A DNA stretch of 64,000 nucleotides from Rhodospirillaceae bacterium (lineage in GTDB: Bacteria; Pseudomonadota; Alphaproteobacteria; Rhodospirillales; Rhodospirillaceae). Shown here piece by piece: positions 1 through 8,115 of this stretch; the first letter of the stretch is position 1; every line of letters begins with the position of its first letter. The position numbers were made by a program, and so were the translations under genes. The notes under the pieces were generated by a model. The model searched no databases. It saw only the letters and a list, made by a program, of their open reading frames with translations, and was not told the origin of the DNA. The stretch is taken from assembly GCA_028822445.1 (NCBI GenBank), contig JAPKDQ010000004.1, positions 62,001 to 126,000 on the forward strand. The letters are read 5' to 3'.

Positions 1-116
1 GCTTCGAGGTCGGCCAGAATCTCCGTGGAGCAGCCATTAAGACTACACCAGCGTGGCATCTGATTAGAGCATTCCCCTCAGTCCAGCACACTCGTATTAC
101 TAGATGTGGTAGTTGA
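1..116 (+). CDS. Possible C-terminal tail of an upstream gene (partial)
   Basis: An open frame enters the window from the left (first full codon at position 3) and ends at a TGA at 114-116, giving about 37 residues beginning FEVGQNLRGAAIK. The codons look plausible, and the phrase GQNLRGAA faintly recalls the end of aspartate-semialdehyde dehydrogenase, but this is too short to assign. It could also be chance open frame. The sequence upstream of this window would settle it. Confidence 0.25.
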   Translation, partial: FEVGQNLRGAAIKTTPAWHLIRAFPSVQHTRITRCGS

Positions 117-330
117 ATTCCGAGCGACCACAACACTACGGATTTAGGCAGTTTTTATCAACAATATTTTGTGCTTCCCGCCTGAAAAACCACAATACTT
201 TGATTTTTTACCATCATTATTATTGGCTAACATTTAGCTACGGGCGCAATAATGTCGGTCGTGAAGCTGGACGGCTTCCCAGAAAGCCGCCATATTCGGT
301 CCAGAACTGAATTTCTAGGAAAACGAAGGC

Positions 331-681
331 ATGACACTCGGGACTTGGCTTTACACTAAATTTAAAGGCCAAAAAGTGGGAGAGGACGATATCGGAAACG
401 TTTACTACCGATCTTCTCGGAAGCGGGCAGGAAACCGAGAAGAACGCTGGGTTGTTTTCGCCGGCGAGTCTGAAGCGTCGATAGTCCCGCCAGAGTGGCA
501 TTCCTGGCTCCACCACACCACTGATGAGCCGATTAAGGCCCAGAGAGAATCATGGCATAAACCGCACCAGTGCAATTTAACTGGGACTGAAGATGCTTAC
601 CTACCTCCTGGTCATGACCGTATGGGTGGAAACAGATTGGTAGCGACCGGCGATTACGAAGCCTGGTCTCCTGATGGCTAA
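331..681 (+). CDS. NDUFA12-family NADH:ubiquinone oxidoreductase accessory subunit
   Basis: This 116-residue protein is a bacterial homologue of the mitochondrial complex I subunit NDUFA12 (B17.2). Visible family signatures are VGEDDIGNVYYR near residue 18, RWVVF near 38, the hallmark VPPEWHSWLHHTTDEPI near 53-68, and LTGTEDAYLPPG near 84-95. In alphaproteobacteria this peripheral subunit binds complex I from the cytoplasmic side and is thought to help assembly or stability. The gene lies away from any nuo operon, which is usual. Its stop overlaps the start of the following MlaD-like gene by 8 bases, so the two are probably co-transcribed and translationally coupled. Confidence 0.93.
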   Translation: MTLGTWLYTKFKGQKVGEDDIGNVYYRSSRKRAGNREERWVVFAGESEASIVPPEWHSWLHHTTDEPIKAQRESWHKPHQCNLTGTEDAYLPPGHDRMGGNRLVATGDYEAWSPDG

Positions 682-1144
682 TTCAAATTGGCGGGATGTC
701 TGGGTCGGCACTACCACGGTTGTTCTAGCCGTGTGCCTCGTTGTCATTCTGTCGAGGTCAGTCCCTAACAGCCAGACGGCCGAAAACAACCTTAGTTTGA
801 TGGCTGAATTTGGAAGAATAGATGGTTTGCGCGTCGATAGCCCGGTTCGTTTGGCTGGTATAGATGTGGGTTATGTTGGCGCCATAGCTCTAGGCGAGGG
901 GCGCCGCGCAAAAGTGACGTTAGTCATAGGAAATCCTGATCTACCAATTCCTGCAGATACCGCAGCGGCGATCGAAACGGATGGGATTTTTGGCGAGAAA
1001 TATGTTGAGCTATACCCTGGCGGTGATTTTGAAGTCTTGTCCAATGGGGAACGCGTTTCATATGTCCAAGATTCCGTTGTTCTCGAGAGCCTGTTGAATC
1101 AAGTGGTCAGTCGATCGAAAGCAAGCGAGGATGAAACACCATGA
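674..1144 (+). CDS. MlaD/MCE-domain protein, copy 1
   Basis: This 156-residue protein has an N-terminal membrane anchor (about residues 10-28) followed by one MCE domain, which runs from about residue 38 to 118 and includes GLRVDSPVRLAGIDVGYV and TDGIFGEKYVELYPGG. MlaD-family proteins form hexameric rings in the periplasm, fixed to the inner membrane, and carry phospholipids between the membranes as part of an ABC system with MlaE and MlaF. No permease or ATPase gene is adjacent, so partners must be encoded elsewhere. The ATG at 674 overlaps the end of the NDUFA12 gene, and the TGA overlaps the next ATG in an ATGA arrangement. Confidence 0.85.
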   Translation: MANSNWRDVWVGTTTVVLAVCLVVILSRSVPNSQTAENNLSLMAEFGRIDGLRVDSPVRLAGIDVGYVGAIALGEGRRAKVTLVIGNPDLPIPADTAAAIETDGIFGEKYVELYPGGDFEVLSNGERVSYVQDSVVLESLLNQVVSRSKASEDETP

Positions 1145-1593
1145 AACGCAATCCAATTGAAACAATGCTTGGTGCAGTTGTTCTCTTAGTCGCCGGCATG
1201 TTTCTGTTTTTAGCATACTCAACTGCACAAATTGAAATACGAGACGGCATTAAGATTGAAGCGAGGTTTTTGAAAGTCGGTGGGTTGCAGGTGGGGAGCG
1301 ACGTAAGAATTAGCGGCGTAAACGTTGGTACTGTTGAATCACAGCGCCTCGATTTGGAAACCTACGAAGCGAAGGTCCTCCTCGTGATTGATAAGTCTGT
1401 TTCTATTCCTGCTGATACTGTCGCAGCAATTGTGGGTGATGGCCTTTTGGGTAGCAAGTACGTTGACCTTCGTCCCGGGCTGTCTTCTAAACTTATAAAA
1501 GGTGGTGAATCACTAGAGAGAACTGTTGATTTCCAATCACTTGAGGATCTAGTGGGTGAGATTATGTTCCTTGCGACTGGCGATGAATCTTAA
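1141..1593 (+). CDS. MlaD/MCE-domain protein, copy 2
   Basis: A second 150-residue MlaD-type protein follows directly, its ATG overlapping the previous stop by four bases. It has a membrane segment at about residues 8-26, then an MCE domain with GLQVGSDVRISGVNVGTV and GDGLLGSKYVDLRPG, closely parallel to copy 1. It looks like the more canonical copy (outer-membrane lipid asymmetry protein MlaD). Both copies are short and lack the long helical tail seen in some MCE proteins. Tandem duplication followed by divergence, giving a mixed ring, is an inference. Confidence 0.87.
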   Translation: MKRNPIETMLGAVVLLVAGMFLFLAYSTAQIEIRDGIKIEARFLKVGGLQVGSDVRISGVNVGTVESQRLDLETYEAKVLLVIDKSVSIPADTVAAIVGDGLLGSKYVDLRPGLSSKLIKGGESLERTVDFQSLEDLVGEIMFLATGDES

Positions 1594-1648
1594 CCCTCTA
1601 TGCTAGTGCCTTGCCAATGACTTTTTTAGAGTGCACTCATTTTTCACA

Positions 1649-2062
1649 ATGAAATTACACAAAAAAAACGTTATAATTGTAGCGAGCTTTGCTCTGGCCA
1701 TGGGTTTAATTTCGACCCCAGTTCCTGCGATCGCCAATTATTTACCAGCTGATACGACGATACTTCGCTGGCTTGATAAAGTTACCGGCCGCGTGAGCAC
1801 GCTTGAAGCAAGGGTCGGCGATACTGTTGCCATAGGGACGTTGTCGATACAAGTATACACCTGCATGACCCGGCCACCAGAGGAAGCACCAGAAAGCGCA
1901 GCCTTTCTAAAAATCATAGACAGACAATCAGAACTTTCGAATGCAGAGGTTTTTTCTGGTTGGATGTTTGCTTCTAGTCCAGCTTTGTCTGCGATGGACC
2001 ACGCTGTCTACGATGTGTGGGTTCTTGATTGTGAAAATAGAAGTCTTTCTATTTCTGAATAG
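1649..2062 (+). CDS. DUF2155 periplasmic protein
   Basis: This is a DUF2155 family protein of unknown function, found in alphaproteobacteria and commonly next to aat and complex I accessory genes. A signal peptide covers roughly the first 30 residues (hydrophobic run ending PVPAIAN). The domain follows, with LDKVTGRVSTLEARVGD and the paired cysteines of VYTCMTRPPEEAPESAAF and VLDCEN, which could form a disulfide. I chose the ATG at 1649 because it begins a clean signal peptide; a GTG at 1631 is the alternative. Its last 55 bases overlap the 3' end of aat on the other strand. Confidence 0.82.
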   Translation: MKLHKKNVIIVASFALAMGLISTPVPAIANYLPADTTILRWLDKVTGRVSTLEARVGDTVAIGTLSIQVYTCMTRPPEEAPESAAFLKIIDRQSELSNAEVFSGWMFASSPALSAMDHAVYDVWVLDCENRSLSISE

Positions 2063-2715
2063 GGTAGGGGGTGGCCGAACCTGCCTGGGTGCCCGAGCGC
2101 GTTCCCGAGCTCCTTCATATAATCTTTGTGGTCGATCGCAACTGCACCAAATTGCTCCAAATGATCTGTGATAAATTGCGTGTCTAGTAAGCGGTAACCC
2201 CCTTCTTTCATGATAGCGACCAAGTGGCAAAGTGCTACTTTTGAGGCGTTATCCCGTCGGGTGAACATGCTCTCCCCAAAGAAGACCGAGCCCATAGCAA
2301 GTCCATAAAGCCCTCCGACCAATTCATCGTCGATCCATGTCTCCACGCTATGGGCTAAGCCAGCATCGAAGAGTTGAGTGAATAGCTCGATAATTTTATC
2401 GTTTATCCAGGTGTCTTCTCTGTTGGGGCCAGAGTCAGCACAGCCCTTAATTACGGCACCGAACGCACTATCAGTTCGAACCTTAAAAATGCCTTGGCGT
2501 AGCACTTTGCGTAAGGACCTCGGGACATGGAATCGATCTAGAGGAATGATGCCTCTTTCTTTCGGTTGAACCCAGTCTAAGTCTGTTTCAGTTCTTGATT
2601 TTGCCATCGGGAACACACCAAAGGCGTAGGCTTTGAGAAGAAGTTCTGGTGTTACCTGGGTCAAAGGATGCTCCAGATTTCTAACGATTAGCTTTCTGAT
2701 CATCACCAAGAACAA
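2008..2715 (-). CDS. aat: Leucyl/phenylalanyl-tRNA--protein transferase
   Basis: Aat moves Leu or Phe from its tRNA to proteins with N-terminal Arg or Lys, marking them for ClpS/ClpAP degradation (N-end rule). Family signatures visible are the opening TPELLLKAYAFGVFPMA, the block RGIIPLDRFHVPRSL, TWINDKIIELFTQLFDAGLAHSVE (positions about 115-140), VGGLYGLAMGSVFFGESMF and LLDTQFITDHLEQFGA. The 235-residue length is normal for the family. The start overlaps the accC end by 35 bases; an ATG four codons further in is also possible. The gene closes the accB-accC-aat run and ends inside the convergent DUF2155 gene. Confidence 0.94.
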   Translation of the reverse strand: MFLVMIRKLIVRNLEHPLTQVTPELLLKAYAFGVFPMAKSRTETDLDWVQPKERGIIPLDRFHVPRSLRKVLRQGIFKVRTDSAFGAVIKGCADSGPNREDTWINDKIIELFTQLFDAGLAHSVETWIDDELVGGLYGLAMGSVFFGESMFTRRDNASKVALCHLVAIMKEGGYRLLDTQFITDHLEQFGAVAIDHKDYMKELGNALGHPGRFGHPLPYSEIERLLFSQSRTHTS

Positions 2716-4039
2716 ATTCTTCTAGCCATCGAATATCGTAGTTTCCGTCAATAAAATCTTGGGCGTTTATTAACTTTTCATGCAGCGGAATTGTAGTAGT
2801 TACACCGTCGATTACATACTCGCTGAGCGCACGCCGCAATCGCATGAGGCATTCGTTTCTACTCCTGCCATGGACAATAAGTTTTGCGACCATGCTGTCG
2901 TAGTAGGGAGGTATTTTGGCACCAGAAAACAATCCTGAATCCACTCGCACGCCGAGCCCGCCAGGCATGTGGTAACCTGTCACTTGTCCAGGTGAAGGCG
3001 TGAATGTAACGGGGTCTTCGGCATTGATTCGGCATTCTATCGCATGGCCCGACATTGAAACTTCGTCTTGTGAGAAATCAAGCTCAGCGCCGTTCGCGAT
3101 TCTGATTTGTTCTCTGACGAGGTCCACACCGGTCACCATTTCCGTAACCGGGTGTTCTACCTGCAGCCGTGTATTCATTTCTATGAAGTAAAATTCTCCG
3201 TTCTCATAAAGAAACTCAACTGTTCCCGCGTTGCGATAGCCAATATTGCGCATGGCTTCACAGACGACCTGGCCAATTCTTTCGCGTTCGCTGGAATTTA
3301 ATGCTGGCGAGGGGCTCTCCTCCAACACTTTTTGGTGCTTGCGTTGTAGAGAACAATCTCTTTCGCCCAGATGAACAACGTTGCCATGTGAATCAGCAAG
3401 AACTTGAATTTCTATATGCCGCGGTTTGGAGAGGTACTTCTCCATGTAAACTTCGCCGTTGCCAAATGCTGATTTGGCTTCACCTGAGGCGACCTTAAAT
3501 GCCTCGACTACATCATCCGCAGTTTCAGCGACTTTCATACCGCGCCCGCCACCACCCGCTGAGGCTTTAATCAAAACAGGGTAGCCTATTTCTGCACCAA
3601 CCTTTATTGCTTCCTCTGGGCTTTCAACGGCTCCATCCGATCCAGGAACTACAGGAATTCCAGCCTTTTGAGCTGCAATCTTCGCTTGAACTTTATCACC
3701 CATGACCCGGATGTGTTCCGGAGTTGGTCCAATAAACGTGATGCCGTGCTCTTCGACCATCTCGGCGAAATCTGCGTTCTCGGAAAGAAATCCATAACCG
3801 GGGTGAATCGCGTCTGAATTAGTGACCATCGCGGCAGAGATTACAGCCGCCTTATTTAAGTAACTTTCGGTGCCTGATGGTGGGCCAATGCATACAGATT
3901 CATCTGCAAGCCGAACGTGCATTGATTCTGCGTCGGCGGTCGAGTGAACTGCCACAGTTCGGATACCCATGTCGCGACAGGCACGTAAAACGCGTAAGGC
4001 TATTTCACCTCGATTAGCGATAAGGATCTTTTCGAACAT
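2681..4039 (-). CDS. accC: Acetyl-CoA carboxylase, biotin carboxylase subunit
   Basis: AccC carboxylates the biotin of AccB with bicarbonate and ATP, the first half of acetyl-CoA carboxylase and the committed step of fatty-acid synthesis. The 452-residue protein is full length. It starts FEKILIANRGEIALRVLRA, has the glycine-rich ATP lid GGGGRGMK near residue 163, the conserved HIEIQVLADSHG and the catalytic region EMNTRLQVEHPVTE near 290. It lies 14 bases downstream of accB on the same strand, so the two subunits are made together, with aat coupled behind. Confidence 0.97.
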   Translation of the reverse strand: MFEKILIANRGEIALRVLRACRDMGIRTVAVHSTADAESMHVRLADESVCIGPPSGTESYLNKAAVISAAMVTNSDAIHPGYGFLSENADFAEMVEEHGITFIGPTPEHIRVMGDKVQAKIAAQKAGIPVVPGSDGAVESPEEAIKVGAEIGYPVLIKASAGGGGRGMKVAETADDVVEAFKVASGEAKSAFGNGEVYMEKYLSKPRHIEIQVLADSHGNVVHLGERDCSLQRKHQKVLEESPSPALNSSERERIGQVVCEAMRNIGYRNAGTVEFLYENGEFYFIEMNTRLQVEHPVTEMVTGVDLVREQIRIANGAELDFSQDEVSMSGHAIECRINAEDPVTFTPSPGQVTGYHMPGGLGVRVDSGLFSGAKIPPYYDSMVAKLIVHGRSRNECLMRLRRALSEYVIDGVTTTIPLHEKLINAQDFIDGNYDIRWLEEFVLGDDQKANR

Positions 4040-4053
4040 TTTGGTGCTCGCTC

Positions 4054-4521
4054 TTATTCTATGATGATAAGCGGCTGGTCGAATTCAACCGGTTGTCCGT
4101 CACTGACTAGTATCTTTGCTACCTTGCCCGCTTTTGGGGCTGGGACTGGATTGAACGTTTTCATTGCTTCTATAAGCAGCAGGGTTTGACCTTCGGTAAC
4201 GCTATCACCAACTTTACAAAATGGGGGTGTATCTGGTTCCGATGCCAAGAACGACACACCAACCATCGGCGCCTTCACGGCGCCAGGGTGGTGAGGCGCG
4301 GTATCCGGTGTGCTTTCTACTACTGCTGCTGGTGCCGCACTAGGAGCTATGGGTGCTGGCATCATGACTGCCGTTTCACGGCCTTGTCTTGCAACTCTAA
4401 TTCTAAGGGATCCATTATCGTACTCAATCTCAGAGAGATCTGTTTCTTCAAGTATATTCGCTAGGTGCCTTACAAGATCACTCTTGATTTCATCTACGGA
4501 CCCTTTGGGTTCTTTCGTCAT
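4054..4521 (-). CDS. accB: Acetyl-CoA carboxylase biotin carboxyl carrier protein
   Basis: AccB carries the biotin that shuttles CO2 between AccC and the carboxyltransferase. The 155-residue protein has an N-terminal helical part, a Pro/Ala-rich linker at about 54-80 (PAPIAPSAAPAAVV) and a C-terminal biotinyl domain. The biotinylation motif EAMKTF places the modified lysine at residue 121; bacterial AccB usually reads EAMKMMN, so the Met after the Lys is replaced by Thr here. The thumb-like segment FLASEPDTPPFCKVGDSV is present. It lies between aroQ and accC, 2 bases from the aroQ stop. Confidence 0.96.
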   Translation of the reverse strand: MTKEPKGSVDEIKSDLVRHLANILEETDLSEIEYDNGSLRIRVARQGRETAVMMPAPIAPSAAPAAVVESTPDTAPHHPGAVKAPMVGVSFLASEPDTPPFCKVGDSVTEGQTLLLIEAMKTFNPVPAPKAGKVAKILVSDGQPVEFDQPLIIIE

Positions 4522-4523
4522 AG

Positions 4524-4970
4524 TTATTGATCGCTTTTCAAAAGTTTAGCCATTGCGTCGACGGCCATCACATATCCATGGGCACCAAAGCCGCATATTA
4601 CTCCAGTTGCAGTCTTTGATACGTATGAGTGGTGCCGGAAATCTTCGCGTTTGTAAATGTTTGACAGGTGGACCTCGATTATCGGAATTTCTGCCGCGAT
4701 AAGAGCATCCATAATGGCCACCGAAGTATGCGTGTAACCGGCGGCATTTATTATGAGTCCGGCAGCTTTGTCGCGTGCTTCTTGGATCCAATTTACTAGA
4801 GCACCCTCTTCGTTGCTTTGTAGAAAATGTATCGATAATCCGGCGGAGTTTCCGGCCTGTTGTGTAGAGTTTTCTACATCCTCTAGTGTCGTGTGCCCAT
4901 AAATATCGGGTTCCCGCGCCCCTAAAAGATTAAGGTTCGGACCGTTCAGAACGTATACGACTTGGATCAT
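4524..4970 (-). CDS. aroQ: 3-dehydroquinate dehydratase, type II
   Basis: AroQ removes water from 3-dehydroquinate in the shikimate pathway. The 148-residue protein has the type II signature [15 protein letters not shown] near residue 10, the loop [25 protein letters not shown] near 75, and the substrate-binding [17 protein letters not shown] followed by GFGAHGY near the end. It heads the aroQ-accB-accC-aat run, an order seen in many alphaproteobacteria. The 190-base gap upstream separates it from the divergent thiSG gene and should hold both promoters. Confidence 0.96.
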   Translation of the reverse strand: MIQVVYVLNGPNLNLLGAREPDIYGHTTLEDVENSTQQAGNSAGLSIHFLQSNEEGALVNWIQEARDKAAGLIINAAGYTHTSVAIMDALIAAEIPIIEVHLSNIYKREDFRHHSYVSKTATGVICGFGAHGYVMAVDAMAKLLKSDQ

Positions 4971-5161
4971 CTGTTATTTCCCTGGAGAAAAATAGCGTGA
5001 TGTAGCCTCAGCAAGTTTATAGTTAAACACCTATACTATTCTGAACAGAACGGCAAAATGAATGTCTCTCCATATCCCTTTATTGTGAACTGTTGAATCA
5101 CTGCCGTGTGAGACCCATACTCCAGAAAATACCTGTAACGAGATGACGAGATAGCATTATT

Positions 5162-6142
5162 ATGCAAATTACCCTTAACGGCGAACGCAAAGACCTAATT
5201 GAATCGGTATCCGTTGAGGCGTTGCTTGGCAATCTCGGCATTGATGCTCGGAAAGTAGCCGTTGAGCGCAATCTTGAGATTATTCCAAAGTCTAAATTTG
5301 GATCTACGTCCGTGCGGGATGGTGACCGTTTGGAAGTCGTGCACTTTATAGGTGGCGGGAATGCAGAAGTTATTCCTGATACTTGGGAAGTCGCGGGCCA
5401 AAAATTTACCTCAAGATTATTGGTGGGGACTGGAAAGTATAAAGATTTTGAGGAAACGGCCGATGCTATTGCTGCCTCTGGAGCAGAAATTGTTACGGTC
5501 GCGGTTCGTCGGGTTAACATTGCAGACCCCTCACAACCTATGCTCATCGATTTTGTGGACCCTGCGAAGTACACCTTTCTTCCAAATACCGCGGGCTGCT
5601 TCACGGCAGAGGACGCTGTGCGGACATTAAGATTGGCGCGAGAGGCAGGTGGCTGGGACCTTGTTAAGCTCGAAGTGCTTGGTGATAAAAAAACGCTATA
5701 CCCTAATGTTACTGAAACTCTCGAAGCAGCACAATTGCTCGTCAAAGAAGGGTTTCACGTTATGGTTTACACCAACGATGATCCAATTATGGCGAAGAAA
5801 TTAGAGGATATTGGTTGTTGCGCGATTATGCCGCTGGCCGCTCCGATCGGATCCGGTCTTGGGGTCCAGAACCCGGTGCAAATTAGAATGATCATAGAGC
5901 AGTCCCAAGTCCCGGTGCTTGTCGACGCTGGCGTTGGAACTGCGTCAGACGCTACGATTGCCATGGAGCTTGGGTGTGATGGCGTTCTAATGAACACCGC
6001 GATTGCACAGGCAAAAGATCCCATCGCGATGGCGGAAGCCATGAAATTAGCCATTCAGGCTGGCCGTTTTGCTTATAAAGCTGGTCGCATGCCTAAGAAG
6101 ATGTATGCAGACCCTTCATCTCCGCTAGCGGGTTTAATCTAA
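5162..6142 (+). CDS. thiG: Fused sulfur carrier ThiS - thiazole synthase ThiG
   Basis: Residues 1-66 are ThiS, the ubiquitin-like sulfur carrier, ending in HFIGGG at 61-66. Residues from about 71 are ThiG, which makes the thiazole phosphate of thiamine from deoxyxylulose phosphate, an imine and ThiS thiocarboxylate. ThiG features are LLVGTGKY, the Schiff-base lysine in VKLEVLGD (K169), [12 protein letters not shown] and [11 protein letters not shown]. Fused ThiS-ThiG proteins are known, but here the Gly-Gly that must be a free C-terminus is internal. The protein should therefore be cut after the Gly residues or use another route. No thiC, thiE or thiO lies nearby. Confidence 0.93.
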   Translation: MQITLNGERKDLIESVSVEALLGNLGIDARKVAVERNLEIIPKSKFGSTSVRDGDRLEVVHFIGGGNAEVIPDTWEVAGQKFTSRLLVGTGKYKDFEETADAIAASGAEIVTVAVRRVNIADPSQPMLIDFVDPAKYTFLPNTAGCFTAEDAVRTLRLAREAGGWDLVKLEVLGDKKTLYPNVTETLEAAQLLVKEGFHVMVYTNDDPIMAKKLEDIGCCAIMPLAAPIGSGLGVQNPVQIRMIIEQSQVPVLVDAGVGTASDATIAMELGCDGVLMNTAIAQAKDPIAMAEAMKLAIQAGRFAYKAGRMPKKMYADPSSPLAGLI

Positions 6143-6187
6143 GTGCACTATGCACCCCCCCCGCCTGGCGTGCTAACAGCTGAGTAA

Positions 6188-7150
6188 TCAGCCTGGACGA
6201 TGTGGGCCTGTAATTTTATCAATCTCAACCATTTCATCGGCTTCTGGGGAGAACCCAGCGGCTTTAACATTTCCTCTAACCTGTGCCGGCTTTGTAGCCC
6301 CTGCGATCACACTTGATACGCAAGAACTATTTAGAAGCCACCCAAACGCGAGCTCGAGTAGTGTGTGTTCGTATTGATCACACAGGGTCTGAAGGGCATC
6401 AACCTGTTTAAAACGATCTTGTGACCAGAAAGCGTCGGCCATAGGACCGCGATCTTTCCATGCGTGCCACCGCGTTCCTTTTTTGGGTGCCTGATCAAGT
6501 TTATATTTTCCTGTGAGAAGGCCACTTTCAAGAGGGAAGAAGGGTAATATTCCAACGCCGTATTTTTCTGCGGCGGGTATCAGGTCTTGCTCAATGTCAC
6601 GACTGAGGAGGCTGTATCTATTCTGGGCTGAAACGAAGCATGATCTGCCACAAGACTTAGAAGTCCACTGTGCTTCAACGAGTTCCCAGCCTGTGAAGTT
6701 TGAGCAGCCGATATATCGTACTTTACCCTCTCGGACGAGATCGTCCATTGCCCGAAGCGTCTCTTCTATTGGGGTCGCGGGGTCAGGTTTATGGATTTGG
6801 TATAGGTCTATGTAATCGGTACCAAGCCGCATCAAACTGGCCTCGACTGATCGCATGATATGATGCCTAGACGCACCGGTTTCGTATGGACCGTCGCCCA
6901 TTGGGTTGCCAAACTTGGTTGCAATGATTGCCCTATTGCGTCCTTTCCCCAGGGCCTTGCCTAGCTGGGTTTCTGATTTGCCCTTGCCACCGTAAATATC
7001 AGCAGTGTCAAAAAGAGTGATGCCCTCATCAAGTGCAGATGCAACGACCGAATTCGTTTGTTGCTGATTCATTAGCATGCCGAAATTGTTACATCCCAAC
7101 CCGACACTTGAAACTTGTAGTCCTGACTGACCGAGGTTTCGGTATTCCAT
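6188..7150 (-). CDS. Aldo/keto reductase
   Basis: This 320-residue NADPH-dependent oxidoreductase belongs to the aldo/keto reductase superfamily (YghZ/Kv-beta-like branch). The catalytic tetrad can be read: Asp and Tyr in LFDTADIYGGKGKSE near residue 46-52, Lys in IATKFG near 77 and His in YQIHKPD near 121. The family feature IGCSNFTGWEL follows, and the C-terminal NADP-binding stretch carries SSVIAGATKPAQVRGN. The substrate cannot be told from sequence. It converges with thiSG (46-base gap) and stands alone; the 389 bases upstream hold only a doubtful small ORF. Confidence 0.9.
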   Translation of the reverse strand: MEYRNLGQSGLQVSSVGLGCNNFGMLMNQQQTNSVVASALDEGITLFDTADIYGGKGKSETQLGKALGKGRNRAIIATKFGNPMGDGPYETGASRHHIMRSVEASLMRLGTDYIDLYQIHKPDPATPIEETLRAMDDLVREGKVRYIGCSNFTGWELVEAQWTSKSCGRSCFVSAQNRYSLLSRDIEQDLIPAAEKYGVGILPFFPLESGLLTGKYKLDQAPKKGTRWHAWKDRGPMADAFWSQDRFKQVDALQTLCDQYEHTLLELAFGWLLNSSCVSSVIAGATKPAQVRGNVKAAGFSPEADEMVEIDKITGPHRPG

Positions 7151-7337
7151 CGCTTCGCACCTATCAGTTGGAAGATGAGATATTAAACCGTACTTTCTCT
7201 AGTCGCAAACGGCGCATTTGGTAATAATGGGTTAATGCGGTTATTCAAGTCTCCTATGGCAAATGCCCCAGCGCCTAATCAATTGGAAGTGGTGAACAGG
7301 TAACTTCTTCAGGCAACCTCGTACGGGTCAGCATGAG

Positions 7338-7448
7338 CTAGGCAGTTTGGAGTCTGTAAGCTCCGGCTGCGCGCAAATCGTTGTAAGTGCGCTTTAGCAG
7401 TCCAATATAGATATCGCCGACCAAGTAACCGAGATGATTGTTACTCAA
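7338..7448 (-). CDS. Possible small ORF, 36 residues, unknown
   Basis: Within the 389-base gap 7151-7539, a short frame on the minus strand opens with TTG at 7448 (a CTG lies just before it) and ends at TAG 7340-7338. Its peptide contains HLGYLVGDIYIGLLKR followed by TYNDLRAAGAYR, which looks protein-like with amphipathic helical character. There is no good ribosome binding site and no ATG. It could be a small real gene or the tail of a lost one. The rest of the gap shows nothing recognisable. Confidence 0.3.
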   Translation of the reverse strand: MSNNHLGYLVGDIYIGLLKRTYNDLRAAGAYRLQTA

Positions 7449-7539
7449 CAGGAGTATTTAAGTTTGACCACTTTTCCTAGAATAAAAGATGAAATGCTTT
7501 AGCAGGCTAGAGAGGTTGAACGATAGAGGTCTCTAACAC

Positions 7540-8115
7540 TCAACGTTGGCGCATTAGGAGTTTCTCTTTAAATACTTCATTTACGGGAACGCCTGCTGTC
7601 GACGCGACTTCGCTGACGCTCATGCGTGTTTCACGCAAGAGTACGCGAATAAATTCTGATCTTGAACGCCAAGACCCAGAGCTAGCACGTTTTGTGCTTG
7701 GCGGTTTCTTCTTTGTCTTCTTCACTTTATCGTCTACTGGAAGCCCGCGACGGACGGCGTCTTCCTTTGCCTTCTTGTGGCGTTTCTTTTCTGCTGAAAG
7801 CTGCTCGCTTTCAGATCTATAGGTGTTACTTGGTGCTGTAAAACTGTCTCCAAATTCACTACTGGATTTACGGTTTTTTGCAGCTCTGCGGGCTTTCCTC
7901 TCTTCGCCGCGGTTTTCTATTGAGTCACTCATCCCTGCGGCTTCGTGAAGACTCATGCCACGAGATTTTGCTAAACGCGTGGCAGCGGCAAGGGCGGCTT
8001 CTTTCTCGCCTTCATAGGTCGTAGAATTAGCTACTTCTAGTAATTTCCGAAATTTTTCCCGCTCACGGTCCGTAAGGGGTTGCGGAGTAGTTGGGTCAGT
8101 GGTTGCCGAGGTCAT
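7540..8115 (-). CDS. DUF2786-like protein with basic linker
   Basis: This is a 191-residue protein of unknown function. Residues 15-62 (REREKFRKLLEVANSTTYEG then EKEAALAAATRLAKSRGMSL) match the pattern of the DUF2786 helical domain. The middle, about 70-145, is very rich in Lys, Arg and Ser and is probably disordered. The last 40 residues (SRSEFIRVLLRETRMSVSEV and on) look like a helix-turn-helix, so DNA binding is plausible. Its ATG overlaps the stop of the upstream dsbA-like gene by four bases, so the two form an operon. The function is not known to me. Confidence 0.65.
   Translation of the reverse strand: MTSATTDPTTPQPLTDREREKFRKLLEVANSTTYEGEKEAALAAATRLAKSRGMSLHEAAGMSDSIENRGEERKARRAAKNRKSSSEFGDSFTAPSNTYRSESEQLSAEKKRHKKAKEDAVRRGLPVDDKVKKTKKKPPSTKRASSGSWRSRSEFIRVLLRETRMSVSEVASTAGVPVNEVFKEKLLMRQR

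Noticed and set aside
4975-5161. Possible TPP riboswitch before thiSG
   Set aside because: GTGAGACCC and ACCTG occur in the right order, but the GGGG start, the CTGAGA core and the conserved CCAGCG end are missing, so the element cannot be drawn.
5098-5745. 215-codon minus-strand frame over thiSG
   Set aside because: It is antisense to a clear ThiS-ThiG gene, with Ser/Arg-rich shadow composition.
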